64,000 bases of DNA from Pyricularia pennisetigena (taxonomy: Eukaryota > Ascomycota > Sordariomycetes > Magnaporthales > Pyriculariaceae), in assembly GCF_004337985.1 (NCBI RefSeq), contig NC_043740.1, positions 3,153,140-3,217,139 of the forward strand, given 5' to 3'. This document shows, piece after piece, positions 1-13,622 of this stretch; the stretch's first letter is position 1; every line of letters starts with the position of its first letter. A model generated the notes under the pieces. The model made no database searches. It was not told the DNA's origin and saw nothing but the letters and a program-made list of their open reading frames with translations. A program made the position numbers and the translations under genes.

Positions 1-1970
1 TATCCAAGCATCTTGGCCCAGGCGCAAACGGCATCCCTATGCTCCCCGCGCAGATGGGCCCTATCCCGAACAGAGGCCGCGGCGAGATCAAGGAATCGCT
101 GCGCGCAGTCCAGGGAAGGTCAGATACGCGGCGAAATGCTCCAAACCAACGTGCCTCTCGTTTGGATGGTTCGCCTGTCCGTACGCCAAGTCGTATTACA
201 GAAGACAAGCAGTCATTTGACTCTGAACCATCCGAATCCCAGTCAACCGCAAGGCAGCCTGAGACCAGCGCCACCCTCAGAGGCCCTCCTACCAACGAAT
301 TTCCGGTCGGAGTGCCCGACGACGGAGACCTGACTCCGCAGCCCTCACGGACCACTGCGAAGGACTACACATCAGTCGAGAAAGAGCCTACAGCGGCTGC
401 GACGACGACAACTCCAGAAAAGAAGTCTATGGGCGAGCATTCACCAACAGCCACGAAGGAACTGACCCTATTTTTGCAGTACAAGTCGAAGGTCAAGAAG
501 TTTGTGCTCCCGAGTGGTTACAGTGGGCTTACCCTTGGGCGACTCCAGCTTGCGTTTATCGAGAAGTTCTCCTGGAACACTCATAACAACGGCGCCGATT
601 TGCCCGAAATATACATACAGGATCCGGTATCAGGGGTTCGACACGAACTTGAGGATCTGGCAGATATCAAAGATCGTACGGTGCTTGTGCTCAATGTTGA
701 GGCCCTGGATGAGGTCAAGAGACATATTGATGAAGGACTGAATTCGATCAAGACAATTGTGAAGGAAGTCAAACAGAACGTGGACGACCACTCGACGGCT
801 CTACAAAGAGTCTCGGATAGGCAACAGGAAGCTGCTAAAGAAATTGCACGCCTCGCCGCCGCACCACCGCAGGCACCTATGACACCACCGGCAGAACACT
901 CGCCGCGATCATCAGCCACCACGTCAGCACCTGCTGTTTCTCGACGGCCAAATCCCAACGAGTTGTCTGAGCTCAGGAATCTTCGACGTGATCTCGCTGT
1001 CCTACGGCAGACATACTCACATTTCCAGTCCGAAATTGAAGGCTCAATGGCATCACTGCGGACTAAGGCCAACAACGTCAAGGTTGCAGCAGCCAAGGCA
1101 TCTATGCCTGATACTGAGGGTGGAGGTGGCCAAGCATACGTGATTAAGGGTCGCAAGCAGCTTAATACCGATTCTGACAGACTTGTCACACAGGTAGATG
1201 ACCTCCAGGATATAGTTGAGGATCTACGCAAGGATGTCGTCACCCGTGGTGTCCGCCCCCGCCCGCGCCAGCTGGAGACGGTTGCCAAGGAGATATCACA
1301 GCTCACCATAGAGCTTAAGAAGATGGAGGAGTACATGAAACGTGAGAAGCCTGTTTGGACACGGATCTGGGAGAAGGAGCTGGAAGAAGTTTGCCAAGGT
1401 CGTGAGGAGCTACGTATTATGGAGGAGCTCATGATCGATCTCCAGGACGATCTGGAAAAGGCATCCGAGACCTTCGCGCTGGTGGAACAAGCAACCAAAG
1501 AACAACTCAAAGATGCCGGGGCAGGCAACGCCGCCGGGCCGATTGGTCCTGGTGTGCTCAGGCAGTTCTCACGAGGCCTTGAGAACATTGGCAACAACGC
1601 TTTTGTCGATCCCTCAGCTGCTAAAGAGGGCGTGCTTGGAGAGGTGCGAGCTTTGCAGCCGAACCACGAAAATCGCCTTGAGGCCATCGAGCGTGCCGAG
1701 AAGCTGCGGCAGAAGGAGCTCGAAACCCGCAAGGGCAACGCATTGACTAAGGAAATCACGGCGTTTGTGGGCGAAGGCAAGCTCAAGAAGTCCGGAGGCT
1801 TTGAAGAGGTTGAACGGGCCAGAAAGGCAATGGATGACAAGATTCGTAGGGAGGTATGGGAGAGGCAGAACGGCATTGTGCCAGAAAATCCAGTTGGCGA
1901 GGAGTCAGCACCTGAGGCGGGTGACAACGCGGTTGAAGTTGAACCTGATCAGGCTGCCACGCAAACTTGA
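1..1970 (+). CDS. BUD6: BUD6/AIP3 actin- and formin-binding polarity factor, C-terminal part (5' truncated)
   Basis: The reading frame is already open at base 3, so the gene begins before the window; the visible part codes for about 655 residues and ends with TGA at 1968-1970. The family stimulates formin-driven actin cable assembly at the growing tip. The first ~130 residues are low-complexity. A conserved AIP3-type block follows (about 451-800) with motifs LTLFLQYKSKVKKFVLP and YIQDPVSGVRHELEDLADIK, running into DEVKRHIDEGLNSIKTIVKE. The C-terminal half is a long charged coiled coil (about 940-1900) that matches the elongated core and flank regions of Bud6. No intron is seen inside the visible part. 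It converges on the deoxyhypusine synthase gene, with 637 bp between the stop codons. The identification rests on remembered family motifs; the N-terminal region cannot be judged. Confidence 0.88.
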   Translation, partial: SKHLGPGANGIPMLPAQMGPIPNRGRGEIKESLRAVQGRSDTRRNAPNQRASRLDGSPVRTPSRITEDKQSFDSEPSESQSTARQPETSATLRGPPTNEFPVGVPDDGDLTPQPSRTTAKDYTSVEKEPTAAATTTTPEKKSMGEHSPTATKELTLFLQYKSKVKKFVLPSGYSGLTLGRLQLAFIEKFSWNTHNNGADLPEIYIQDPVSGVRHELEDLADIKDRTVLVLNVEALDEVKRHIDEGLNSIKTIVKEVKQNVDDHSTALQRVSDRQQEAAKEIARLAAAPPQAPMTPPAEHSPRSSATTSAPAVSRRPNPNELSELRNLRRDLAVLRQTYSHFQSEIEGSMASLRTKANNVKVAAAKASMPDTEGGGGQAYVIKGRKQLNTDSDRLVTQVDDLQDIVEDLRKDVVTRGVRPRPRQLETVAKEISQLTIELKKMEEYMKREKPVWTRIWEKELEEVCQGREELRIMEELMIDLQDDLEKASETFALVEQATKEQLKDAGAGNAAGPIGPGVLRQFSRGLENIGNNAFVDPSAAKEGVLGEVRALQPNHENRLEAIERAEKLRQKELETRKGNALTKEITAFVGEGKLKKSGGFEEVERARKAMDDKIRREVWERQNGIVPENPVGEESAPEAGDNAVEVEPDQAATQT

Positions 1971-2607
1971 TCTTGGCTGGAGTGTGACGAAACAGGATGA
2001 TGTTCTTGGAAAGAAGAGGATGTACGTCACCTTGTGTTTCTTTTTCTGTCCTATGAACAGAGTATTGCCAAATACGCGTAATGGGTTCCGGTTACATTTC
2101 TTACGTTCATATTTTTTTTTTTGATGTTTTTCATTCAACTGTTGGACAAGACTTTATTACATCTATCTTTCCCCGTTCGCCCGGATACGGTTTGGAGCGT
2201 TATTTATAGCATATACTAGCTTTTTTTTTTCAAGCCTCCTCTCTGTTCACCTTATTTTCTTTCCCTCTTTCATGTTTTGCGGTAATTGGGTCGGCGTTTG
2301 TTCACGTGAAGCGTGGAGCATTTGTCATTATTTCGATCTCAAACTTGCCATGTACGTTACCTTGAGTATCTTCATTTGGTCCAGGCTACACTCTTGGCTT
2401 TCTCGAATTGGATCCCTCAGGAATGGGTACATGCGTTCTTGGAGTCTTAATACTTGTCTAGAACTCCTTCAACACTTGACAGATAACTACTTCGACTCGA
2501 AACTTGTCGCGCATTCTTTCAGCTTCCGTGAATGACTTGAGACACTGTTTTAAGATTGGTGTGCTTTCATTGAATTCATTTCTATTTCAAGTCACTTAAG
2601 AGATAGT
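1971..2607. other. convergent 3' intergenic region
   Basis: This stretch lies between two stop codons facing each other. It is T-rich with short runs (2109-2122, 2221-2230) that fit 3' untranslated and polyadenylation sequence. The open frame at 2272-2535 has no recognisable motif and starts inside this 3' region, so I do not call a gene. Confidence 0.6.
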
Positions 2608-3932
2608 CTAGCTGCTATCAGACTTGACGTGCTGATCATCTCTTGCAAAAGTATTGGCCACGATGAATGGGAAGCATGAAGTTGCTTCCAAATATACCTA
2701 TCAATGCAGAAGATATCTCCAATTAGTTTCTCGCATACTGGCGGCTACCAGCCTGGAATACAAGACAAGGCTTACCTTGACCGCGTCAGCTCCGGCCTTG
2801 ATCTTGCCCCACGAAACAGCTTCGTCTGGTCTCGCACCGGCATCACTGCCGTCAAACTCCTGAGCCGTGTTAATGTAGACGGCGGACTCAGCTCCGTTGC
2901 GCATCAAGCAGGCATTGGCGATGTGATGCTTGACGACGCCGCCGCCGAGGATGATGATGCCGGCCCGCTTGGCCCGCACGGCGATGGTGTTGATCTTGCG
3001 GATATCCTCAACGATGTCGACGCGCAGGTGGCGCGGCGAGGCCTTGAAGCTGTGGAAGTACAGCATGTCGCCAAGGCTACCGTCGGTCAGGGCAGGGCAG
3101 AAGACGGGTATGTCGTTCTTCCAGGCCCAGTAGTAGACGGAACGCTCGTCATTGATCTCTTTGCCGAGGCGGTGGATGACCTTGCTCGGGGTCCAGTTGA
3201 CAGCGTCCTCGCCGTCGTCTCCCTTGCCCCTGCCCGCCTCCTGCTCGTCGAGCATCTTGTCGAGGATGGGGACGACCCAGTCCTCAAAGGCGCAGTAGTT
3301 GGAGTTTGGAACGACGAGATTCCCAATGCGGTTGAGGCCCTTCTTGCGCAGGTCGGCGCCCGAGGCGCTAAAGGACGACATGTACGTGTCGCCGAGGCAC
3401 TTGATCAGGTCCTCCTCGATGCCACCGGCCGTGGTGACGATGGCCGAGACGTGCTTGTGCTGAACGAGGTAGCGGAGTACGCCACGGAGGCCCGACGATA
3501 TAAGGTTGGAGGTGTAGCCCAAGAAGATGGTGGTGCGCTCGCCCGTTTCTGGGTCGCTCCATGCTCTCTATATTTGGTTGTTTGGGTTGTTGCAAACACA
3601 AGACCACTTGGTCAGCTATTATGTTCACTTATAAATACTATTTTCCCCTCATGCAAAAACATCAAAAAAAAAAATATAGCAATAAAAACATGGTTTTGTT
3701 TTGTTCTCTTTTAGCTAACCATGTCGTTGATGATGCGGACTGCCTCACACATAGATGAGGCTTGGAACCCCATGTGCCTCATGCCGTCGAGGAGGTCCTC
3801 AGCCGTGATGGGACGGCCACGGAACTTGTTGAAGTCTAGCTCCTCGACCTTTTGCGAGCCGGCCGGCATCTCGGCCGATTGGACGAGGACGGCATCCTTG
3901 GCCTGCCTGGGGGCTTGGGACTCTTGTGGCAT
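2608..3932 (-). CDS. DYS1: deoxyhypusine synthase, three exons
   Basis: The enzyme transfers the butylamine group of spermidine, using NAD, to one lysine of eIF5A, the first step of hypusine formation; it is cytosolic. Model: exons 3932-3720, 3567-2776 and 2697-2608, with introns 3719-3568 (GTTAGC..TAG) and 2775-2698 (GTAAGC..TAG), all phase 0. This gives 364 residues, normal for the family. Visible signatures are [26 protein letters not shown], the spermidine/NAD region [15 protein letters not shown], and [21 protein letters not shown] sequence with the catalytic lysine at about K326. The last exon has only 29 codons ([18 protein letters not shown] then a short tail) and is needed to restore the conserved C-terminus; without it the frame runs into intron sequence. 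An in-frame ATG 40 codons upstream (4052) exists, but 3932 fits the family length better. Confidence 0.92.
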
Positions 3933-6073
3933 GTTTTTGTTGGCGTGCGGTAGAACAAAGTACTGTGGACTTTGGGTACTATTGTCGAAACTACTGTGTG
4001 TACCTTCAAGTTTTAGACTTAGTGCGGATTGCAATGCAAAGGATGAAGCCAAAAAAGATTTGCTTTAGGTAAGCTTGGTAAGGTAGGCTGACTTGGATGC
4101 ACGAGGGGCGAGGCAAAGGGAGGGGTTCCCCATGAAATGCATGACCGTGTGGAAATTCGAATTTACTGTGCTATACTGTATGTACCTAGGGCCAGTAGGT
4201 ACGGAAAGAATACGCCGTTGACATTGGATGGTCTGGGTCCATCTTGACTAGGACCTAGGGGTACTGAACTTACCACTTAGGTAATTACGTATTGTCCGTT
4301 CTTGGAAAAAGGGAAGAAAAAAGAAAAAGAAAAAGGAAAAGCAATGGCCAACTTCTTTGCGCCCAGTCGGGTGACGGGAACTGGCATGAGTCGAAAACCC
4401 ATACCTTACCAAACGCGTGCCGAAGTTCGAAGTTTCGTCGGTGCAGAAATCCCCGCTGCAAAGTTTGCCAGACTTGCAGCTACTGCCCTGTATGCTCACT
4501 AATGAGGTCGAATTATTATCCGACGGACAGTAGTTTGGTGCGAGTGTAGCGTACCATGCTTGCGTGGTAATGAACCACATCAAATTTCCAACCAGTCTGA
4601 CGGCGCGGCTATGTGATCCATGTTCGCTGCTATGCGTAGTGGAGTCCTTACTCCGTCTCCGTACATTGAAGGAAGGGCTCTTCCCGTCATGCGACGGCCA
4701 GGTTGCTTTTTTATCGATCTTATTTTATCCAACTTTTTGTGCACAGGGTCGATGAAGCAGGTTTGGGCGTGATGAATTAATTGATTTGGGGTCGTTACAT
4801 GGGCGGCGAGATTTTTTTTTTTTCTTTTCTCTCTCTGTTCTCTGATCGTGTCACCACTTTTTTTTCACAGGCCACCCTGGTCATTTCGGTTTTTGAAGGT
4901 CATCGGTGCCATGGGTGTCATCAAATTCATCAAACAAGATACCACAAAAAGAAACCAGGGGTCGCACACACTCTTTCTCCCGGTTGTGATGCGTGGTGAC
5001 CTAAACGACTAATGTGTTGGACGACCAAGGAGATGGAGCTCAGTGGGGATTTTGAGACAGCACAAGGGCCGGCTTGATGAATCAAGTCTTGGGCCCAATT
5101 AAGCTTAGCGCAGGCCCGGTAGCGGCAAGCGCCACGCGCATTGGAGCACGGTTTTGAGGCTGGGATGATTGGGCTGGCTTTGGCTGGGGGGTGTGGGTGT
5201 CTTTGCAGGCTTTTACCGGGGGTAACGCCCGCCGCAGCACCAAGGGTACCCGGGAATCGAGAAAGCACGGGCGGGTGGGTTTGGCCTGGTTTGGTTTGGC
5301 CTGATGGATCTCGAATTCGGGGCAACCTTCATTCTCCTCGAAAAGGCTTTTTGCTTGTTTTGTCTCGTAGCAGCTTTTCAACAATCCGGCAGCCAAACGG
5401 GGGGACACACAGCAAAAAAAAAAAAAAACAAGCGCAGTCTTCATCCAACAGCGCTGCCGAGTTAAACCTCTTGTTTCCGCTAGCAAAATAGCCCCCAATC
5501 ACGCATATCGCCTAGAATCGAGAATTCTTTCAACTCTAAACCCACCACACCACACCACACCACACCGCACGCGAGGCTCAGCTGTCACCGAGGCTACGGC
5601 GTGAACGGCGAAGTTACGTCTCGGCCACGACAGTGACCGTTTGTGATCACCAGCCGCAAACAGAATCAACGAGATCAAGTCTGTAACGAATTCGTGTTGC
5701 ACGCCAATCATAGACAAGCACACGTACACGCACAAGCACGGAGAAGTGGACGCGCTGCATTGCCCGTAGACGTTCCGAAGGGCAGAAATTACTATCAACC
5801 CAAGAGCCATTGGGGGTGGAAATGAACACAGTTTTCACCGTGTTTTAGTTGTATCAGGGCCGCTGTGCCCTTCACTCATGTAATGTGCGTACTGCAACCT
5901 GCTGTTGGGGGTTTTTTTTTCTTCCATACTGCAGGTCCGAACCTTGAGCTACTCCAAGCGGGTGGCGAGAAATCCCTGCTGCGGACATTACATCAAACTT
6001 TGTTTTGATTGTGATGTTTTGTCCAGCCAACATCGTGCAAGGCATGTGTACTTACCCATAACCATACATACAG
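3933..6073. promoter_or_regulatory. 2.1-kb divergent promoter region
   Basis: This region separates the starts of deoxyhypusine synthase (minus) and the SNT1-like gene (plus), so it should hold both promoters and the SNT1 leader. It contains a purine-rich run (4303-4345), a CACAC-rich microsatellite near 5541-5570 and T tracts (4810-4822, 5911-5920). The first exon of SNT1 should lie here but I could not place it. Candidate ATGs at about 5822, 5885, 6020 and 6047 do not give an obvious phase-2 donor that joins to 6074. No other gene was recognised. Confidence 0.5.
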
Positions 6074-9000
6074 GTCTAGATACGGCGGTCGCTACGATGG
6101 CGATCGACGCTCTCGGTCTCCGCACAGGTCCCCGGATCGCTACAACGACCGGGGGCCACCTTACAACGACCTCGATCGGCGCCGGCTTTCGGGAGAATCA
6201 CGCGCCAACCAGTCGGCTTTTGGTGCAAACAGAGATGGATACCACAACGCTCCGTTTGGAAGAGAGCCTCCTAGAGGACCCAAGGCACTGATAGACGGCC
6301 CTGGTGGTCCCAGAGGTGGCTATGCTGGTGAATATCGCGGGAGAGGTGGGCGCGGACGTGGACGGGGTTTCAGGGACGATAGTCGTGATCGCGCACGCGA
6401 TCGCGAAGACCACCGCGTTGATCGCCGAGATCTGCAGTTTCGTGACGAAAGACTGGAGCGGACTGACAGAAGTAGAGAGCGGGAGCGCGATTTTAGGCAC
6501 CAAGGAGACAGTTTTCGCGGCCGACGTCCATCTCCTCCCAGGCCACGGTCGCCACTAGGAAGGGAACGTGATTTTCATAACCGCGACAGAGATCGCGATG
6601 TGCCCTTGGGTGTTGATGCCGAGAGGGCCCGGCGAGGCTCCCGCGATGGACCTCTCTCTGCGGGATCTTCCAACTCGGATCAGCACTTTGGGCATCAGAT
6701 GTACCGCGGAAATCCCAGAGGTGGTCGTGGCCGAGGCCGAGGCGAACGGGACCGGGGTGGCCGGGGTGGAAGGAACTCGATTTACGATGATCGCGACCGG
6801 TACCGCAGCCGCTCTCAGGATGGGCGTTGGGGAGGACGGGATATGAGGGATGAGCGCGACGCGCCGCCAAGAATTATGGACGATCATCGACCACCGAGGG
6901 ACCCCAGAGATCCCAGAGACGATCGCTCTCCTCGTGATCGCGATCTTATCAGACCCAAGGTGGAAAGAAATTCCTTGACTCACGAGCAGCAACCGCAGGT
7001 CAAGGAAATCTCGCCCCCGCCTATCGCGCCTTCAGCACCCGCGTACGGATCCATAGTCCCTAGTAGGATTCCATCTGCGGGCGAGATACAAACCCCCACA
7101 GGCAAAGCGCCGCCTACGGGACCACGCGCATTGACGGAGGAACGGCCCGTATCAGCTGGCCACCAGGCAGGAAGTGATCGTGGACCATCTGTGGGGCCGT
7201 CCAAGGCTGCCAGCCACGACGGCAGCCCTCCGATACCAACAGGGCCTCGTGCACAGCAGCAGCAACAGCAGCAACCGCCACCGCAGCCGAGGCCATCAAG
7301 CAAACAGTGGATCAACCCAGCAATCAGCGGTAAACGAGTGCCCGACTCGCCCAAGTTGAACAGATCCCAGAGTTTTGCGTCACAACATCCAAGGCCCTTT
7401 GATCATCGGCCTGCCTCTTCAGGCTCTGAGCGCCAAAATGAGTATGGAAACCGCCCGACTAGCAGCGACGCCAAGTCAGATGCCCACACGGATAGTCATC
7501 ACTCGCTACACATGGCCGAGCCCGGAGAGATCCTACCTGATCACGTCGTGCGGGAGACGCAATCTGCTAGGGCGTCGATAGATCGTGACATGCGACCGCC
7601 TTGGTCGGCTGTAGACACCGCCATGCCCACATTCGGGTCAGCAGCGAGCATTGCACGGGCTTCGCCCACTCGACAACGCCAGCCCACGGCGAGCCCTGTT
7701 ATGCAGAAACACAGCAGAGACGGTCAGCTCACTCAGACTCCTGCGCAGACTCCGGCTCCACGGCCAAGACCACGTCGCAAGCCCACACTACGAGTTTCTG
7801 CATCCCGTATCAATGCATCGCCCAAGGAGGCTCTAATCCCACCAGTAGTTGACCAATCTTCTGACTCGGACGAAGAGGATATGAACGATTATTTTGAGAT
7901 GGAAATCCAGAAGGCCGAGGCGGAAATCAAGAAGCTCGATGTCGAGGAGTCGTCAAGCTCCTCGCAAGATGCAATTGCATATGCTCGTTTGATGGTGATG
8001 GCGGCTACACGTTTGATTTCAGAGCCCAACGGTTTAGGGGAAATTATAGGAACGATCCCCGAAAAGCAGAAAACACCCAGGCCAGAGACACCTCCTGCTG
8101 CCTCTGGGATGCAAGTTGATGCACCGGTTCCAGAGCCATCAGAAACCAAAGCCTTAGCTGACCCTCCTTCTCAACCGCTTATTCAACCACCTGCTCAGCC
8201 CGATATTCAACCCGCTGCCCAACCCGAACCTGTAAACAAAGCTGAGACCACTCAAGATGCAGAAAAGGTTGAGGAAACCGCGTCCAATCCAGAACCCAAG
8301 ATCGAAGATGTTGAGATGCAGGATGTGAACGTTCCAAACCCGGTCTCAGAAAAGCCAGAACCCGAGCCCGAGTCCCGGGATGTGGATGTTGTCATGGCAG
8401 ACGCCGCAGAACTTCCGCCCGTTGCTGCGCCAGTACCATCGATAGAGCATCCTGTACCGAATGGCGTGGTGACAAATGGTAACGTACCTCCTCCTCCGGC
8501 TCCTGAGCAAGAAGCCCCCATGGAAGAGCCTACGCGGCCCAATTCGCCAGACAAGATGGAGGAAGATGACGATGCCACCGAAATCGATGACTTGGACTAC
8601 GCCACGATGGAGTCTGCACGGCAGTATATGGTCACACCGCCCTTGGAGGATTTGCCCGTATTCGATGTGACCCCGTGGCACGAGGATGGGGCGTTGCTCA
8701 AGTCGTTTGTACCCGCAGACGGCATCACACAGCTTGTTATGCAACGGTTCAAGCAGGAGTCTGGTGTGAAACTTGAAGAGATATCGGTCGCTCAGCGAGA
8801 TTACCTCTCCAAGTACGAGGGATATGTACGTTCCAATCTCGCGGACGCACCTGGCGGTGCCAAACACAAGAACGCGGGTCAGGCGGGCGGAACCAGCCCG
8901 CGGACTGCTCCTGAGCCCAGGCCGGAAGGAAGGAGGGCGGGCAGGTTCGCGACTGAAAGAGACCTCGAGCGTGTCATTCAGGCTAGTAGAGAAGAGGAAG

Positions 9001-12000
9001 AAGCTAGACGCGAAGCTGCCGAGAGAGCCAAGGATAAAAAGGACGACAAGCCTGTTTCGAAAGAGGCTACGATTCCCAACATGTTCTGGAACGATGAAGA
9101 GCGCGCCAAGGAACTTTTTATCGACACCTCTGGGCTAGTCACCACCGAAACGCTCGTGGCGGCTTGGCACGTTCTTCCTCCTGTCTGCAATTTCACAGAA
9201 GAGGAAGAGGCGTTGTTTGAAAAGGCCTACCTAGAGTTCCCTAAGCAGTGGGGTAGGATCGCGGACCAACTGCCTAAACGTGACTTCAAGTCGTGCATAC
9301 AGTATTATTATCTCAAGAAGAAGGAGTTGAACCTCAAGGAGAAACTAAAGAAGCAGCCTAAGAAGCGGAAGAAGGGCCGTGGCAAGGCTAGGTCCAGTGC
9401 CCTCGTGTCTGAGCTTGGCAACGGCGAGAACGAGACCGAGGAAAACAACGGTGAGGGCGAGAACGGAGAGCGCAGGCGACCGAGGCGTGCCGCGGCGCCC
9501 ACTTTCAACTTTGAGTCTGCAGCAACGCCAACTCATGCCGACTCAGATGGAGCTGGCTCAACAGGAACCCCGGGTCGCCGCGCCAACGCTAGCAACAAGG
9601 ATGGGAATGGAACCGAGAAGCCCGAGAAGAAAACAAGGAAGCGCCAGCCCAAGGAGAAGAAGACAACAGAGGTACCAAAGCTTGCCACGAACCTGGTGCC
9701 GACGCCTCCACTGGCTACCAAGTCTGCCACGAACCGGTCGAGGTCCAACTCGCGAGCCCAGGGGGGTCCTGATTGGCCTTCACCGCAGATACCATCCACG
9801 CCCGGAACCATGCCGGTGTTGGCACAAGGCATGCCACCGCCATTTGAGATACCCTCACCTGGAATGCAGCCTGGTGTTGTGCCTGCTCCCATCGTCACCG
9901 CCGAACGGTCACCAGCCACACCGTTGCCGACTGCCGCTCCCGCGAGCGAGCCCACGGCACCGCCCTTGCGCCCCGAAGTTCCTGCGCCATCGCCACAAAG
10001 CAGCGTGTCAACATTCGAAATCGGACAGCCGTCCGGCTCCGAGCGTGGACGTGCCCAGGGTGGAGCGTCCAGCTATTGGAGTGTATCTGAGGCGAATGAC
10101 TTCCCGGCATTGCTGAGGTCGTTTGGCACCGATTGGGGTGCTATTGCTGCTCACATGCAGACCAAGACTGCGGTAATGGTGAGTACTTGCTACCGTATTT
10201 TGCTCCGGAATGGGGATGTGCTGGTGTGTCTATTGACGAGCTCTGCTTACCGTTTACTTCCCTTTCATGCAGGTTAAGAACTACTACAGCCGTCAAAAGG
10301 ATAGCGCGAAGCCCGAATGGGAGCAGATTGCCATCGAGGCGGATGTCAAGAAACAACGCGGACAGAAGCGCCCTCCTCCACCAACCCCCACAGGCGGTGC
10401 TCGCGGAAAGAAATACGACACCACTCCAGCGCCCAGTTTACCGCGGCCAATCGTCTCTGCAGAGCCATCTGACGCCCCAATGCAGGCCAAGTTGGAGCCC
10501 CAGGGGCCTTCTCCGACCCAAGCACAGCCCATCTCGTCGGCTCCGAATCAGGCCTTTGGGCGGTTTCAAGTGCTCGCTCCACAAGCTCCTCCTGTGGCTT
10601 CTCCGACATCTACCGTAGTTCCAACCACGCCTGCCCCACCACATGCTATGCAGTCTCCCATTGTGCAGAACCAGCCAGCAGCGGTACAACAAGCCAAGCC
10701 TGCTGTGGCACCCGTCGCCCAACAGCAGCCGCTTGTGCAGGCTGTAGTGTCACCTATCGCATCGCCGTCTGTTTCGCAACCACACTCGCAGACGGTGTCT
10801 CCTCGGGCCCGGCCTGTGAGAGGACCAGGGATTGCATCTTTTACGTTTGCTAACCAAGAGATGGAGCCCCAGCGCGAGCGCGAACGTGAACCACAACCCA
10901 TTGCAACAACCCAGCCACAGCCAGCCCGAGCATCGCAGAAGCCCGTCGCAACTGCTGCCGCTGCCGCCATGCCAGGTCCCAGTCATATGGAACCATTGGC
11001 ACCGCAACGACCCGCTTGGTCCAACAACAACAACAACAGCGACATCGACGCCCAAATCAATAAGATTGCCCAAAAGCGGAATCAGCGCAATGACGTCTTT
11101 ATACAGCAGCAGATCCAGCAGCAGGCACGGGAAGAGTCGAGACAAGGCAGCGAGCGCTCCGGAAACACGCCGGTACACAGCCCGGCACCGGCCAGGCTCA
11201 AGCAAGAGCCCGAGGTGCCACACTTGTATGATGCGTACCCTCCTATGCCTCAAGCGCCTCCTAGGAGCGCTCCTATGAGAAATGAAGCGGCTTCAGTGCC
11301 AAGGCAGTCGGAACCACCCCATCCGCGTATCGTCACTTCTGTGCCGCCCGTGTTTGCTCAACAGCAGCCACAGCAGCAGCCACAGCAGCAAGCACAGCCG
11401 CAGCCCATCCAGCAGCCCACTCAGCAACACATTCAGCAGCCCATCCAGCAGCCCATCCAGCAGCCCATCCAGCAGCCTATCCAGCAGTCGATCCAGCAGT
11501 CGATCCAGCAGCCCATCCAGCAGCCTATCCAGCAGTCGATTCAGCAGCCTATCCAGCAGTCGATCCAGCAGCCTATCCAGCAGTCGATCCAGCAGCCCAT
11601 TCCGCAGCCCATCCAACAATCCATTCAGCAGCCCCTCCAGCAGCCTCCTCCACACAGGCCTCTGCACTTTGGCGAGCCTGGCCCGTCTGTTACTCCATCT
11701 CACGGATCTCCGATTGGTATGGAGAGGCCATTGTCAAGGATTCAACAGCGCCCAATGCCTTCGGTGCTTATGGAACAGCAGCAGCAACACCAACCACCGC
11801 CACCTAGAGAGTCTACGCCTCAGCAGCCTCCTCCCATGGCCGCTCCACCGGTCCCGGCACCAAGACCTGCTGCCAAGACGTCTAACTTGATGGCCCTCCT
11901 GAACGATGACCCGCCGCCACCGCCGGCAGCTCCTCCCACCAAGAGGGTTGTTGATGTGTCGACCAACAACAAGGTCAAGGTTTCCTCGACACCTCCGCCG

Positions 12001-13589
12001 TCTGTCGTTACACGCCCGCCGCCGCCGCCTCCTCCCCAGTCCACTGCGCCTTCGCCGCTGCGTGAGAGTCAGACTCCCATGTTTTCACAATATCTGCGCA
12101 ACACTCCCACTACTTCGGGGGTGCCGTCCCTGAAACCGTACGGTTCCGTCAATACCCAGTCTCCACAGCCACAACATATGAGCGTGTCCAGACAGTCGGT
12201 TTCCGGCCACCCAATGGAACAAGTGCCGGAGCGCGACTATTATGGTCGACCACAATATCCTCCGCAGCACCAATCTCCCGCGACGAACTCTCCCGGCGGT
12301 CACCACTTCCCTCCGTCCCAGAGTCAGCAGGCGCAGGCAGGGTATCAAGGACAACCGACGTCATATGCTGCTCAGTACGGAGCGCCGGTCACACAGTCAC
12401 ACTCGGCATCGCCAACGCCGCAATATGCGGTACAGTCTTCCAGGCGCGACCCAGGACCAGCGCCCCCAGCCCGTGGAGAGCCGTCGTGGCAGCAGGAGAG
12501 GAACTCGATGCAAAACACCCAAGCACCGCTGCACTGGTCACAGCAGCCACCTCCGCCCAAGCACAGTCAGCCTCCACCACAGTCTGCATGGGGTGCACAA
12601 CACGGCGGACCACCGAAGCCCTCATCTTCAGCGGGGCCGCAACAAGGTGCATGGTCGGGTGCCCCACCTCCAGGGCAACAGCCGCCGCCTCATCTTCACA
12701 TGGGAATGCGGGACGACAGGGGATATGCTATGCATGATCCTCGAGACTCCAGAGATCCTCGGGATCCCAGGGGAGATCCAAGGGCAGACCCAAGAGGTGA
12801 CATGAGAACAGATCCAAGGGGAGACATGAGAACAGATCCAAGAGACATGAGAACAGATCCAAGAGACATGAGAACGGATCCCAGAGGGGACATGAGGGTG
12901 GATTCAAGAGCGGACATGAGGGATCCGAGAGCGGAAATGAGGGATCTAAGGGCAGAGATGCGGGATTCAAGAGGGGACATGAGAGGGGATCCGCGAGACA
13001 TGAGGGGGGATATGCGCGAGAGGGAATTGCGCGAGAGGGAGCTTCGCGAGAGAGAAATGCGTGAGAGGGAAATGCGCGATGCGCGAGACCCGAGGGATCC
13101 TAGAGATCCTAGAAACCAGCCTCCTCCCGGCGGCGGGATGGTGCAACATCAACACGGCCCTCCGCCCCCTCAGCACTACCAGCAACATGCGCCGCCTCTG
13201 CAACATCATCAGCAGCACCCGCACCACCAGCATTCGCACTCGCTAAGCGGGCATCAATACCCACCTCCACCTCCTAGGGATGATCGACAGGGGCCGCCCC
13301 CACCGCAGCAGCAACAGCAACAACAAGCTCCGCCGTACCCTAGATATGCTAGCACTCCGGGGCCAGGGATGACTGGAGAGCCGATCCCGCCACCGTCGAG
13401 GAGCTACACGCCGGTCAGCGCCATGTACGACAGAGGCGGGCCGCCGCCGCAACAGCAGCAGCAACCGTATGGAGGACCACAGGGGCCGCCGCCACCACCA
13501 CAAAGGGGTGACCCGCTCAGGGACCACATGCAAATGAGGGCTGATATGGGTGGGATGCAGCCAAGAGACCTGAGGGAGCAGCAACACCT

Positions 13590-13622
<33 letters not shown>

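Noticed and set aside
581..1927. 448-codon open frame on the minus strand
   Set aside because: It is antisense to BUD6, Ser/Arg-rich and without motifs; it is a shadow of strong codon bias on the coding strand.
2704..3714. 336-codon plus-strand open frame
   Set aside because: It is antisense to deoxyhypusine synthase exon 2, whose catalytic motifs are clear.
11293..11703. minus-strand Leu/Arg/Asp-repeat protein (LLDRLLD units)
   Set aside because: It is the complement of the SNT1 PIQQ repeat.
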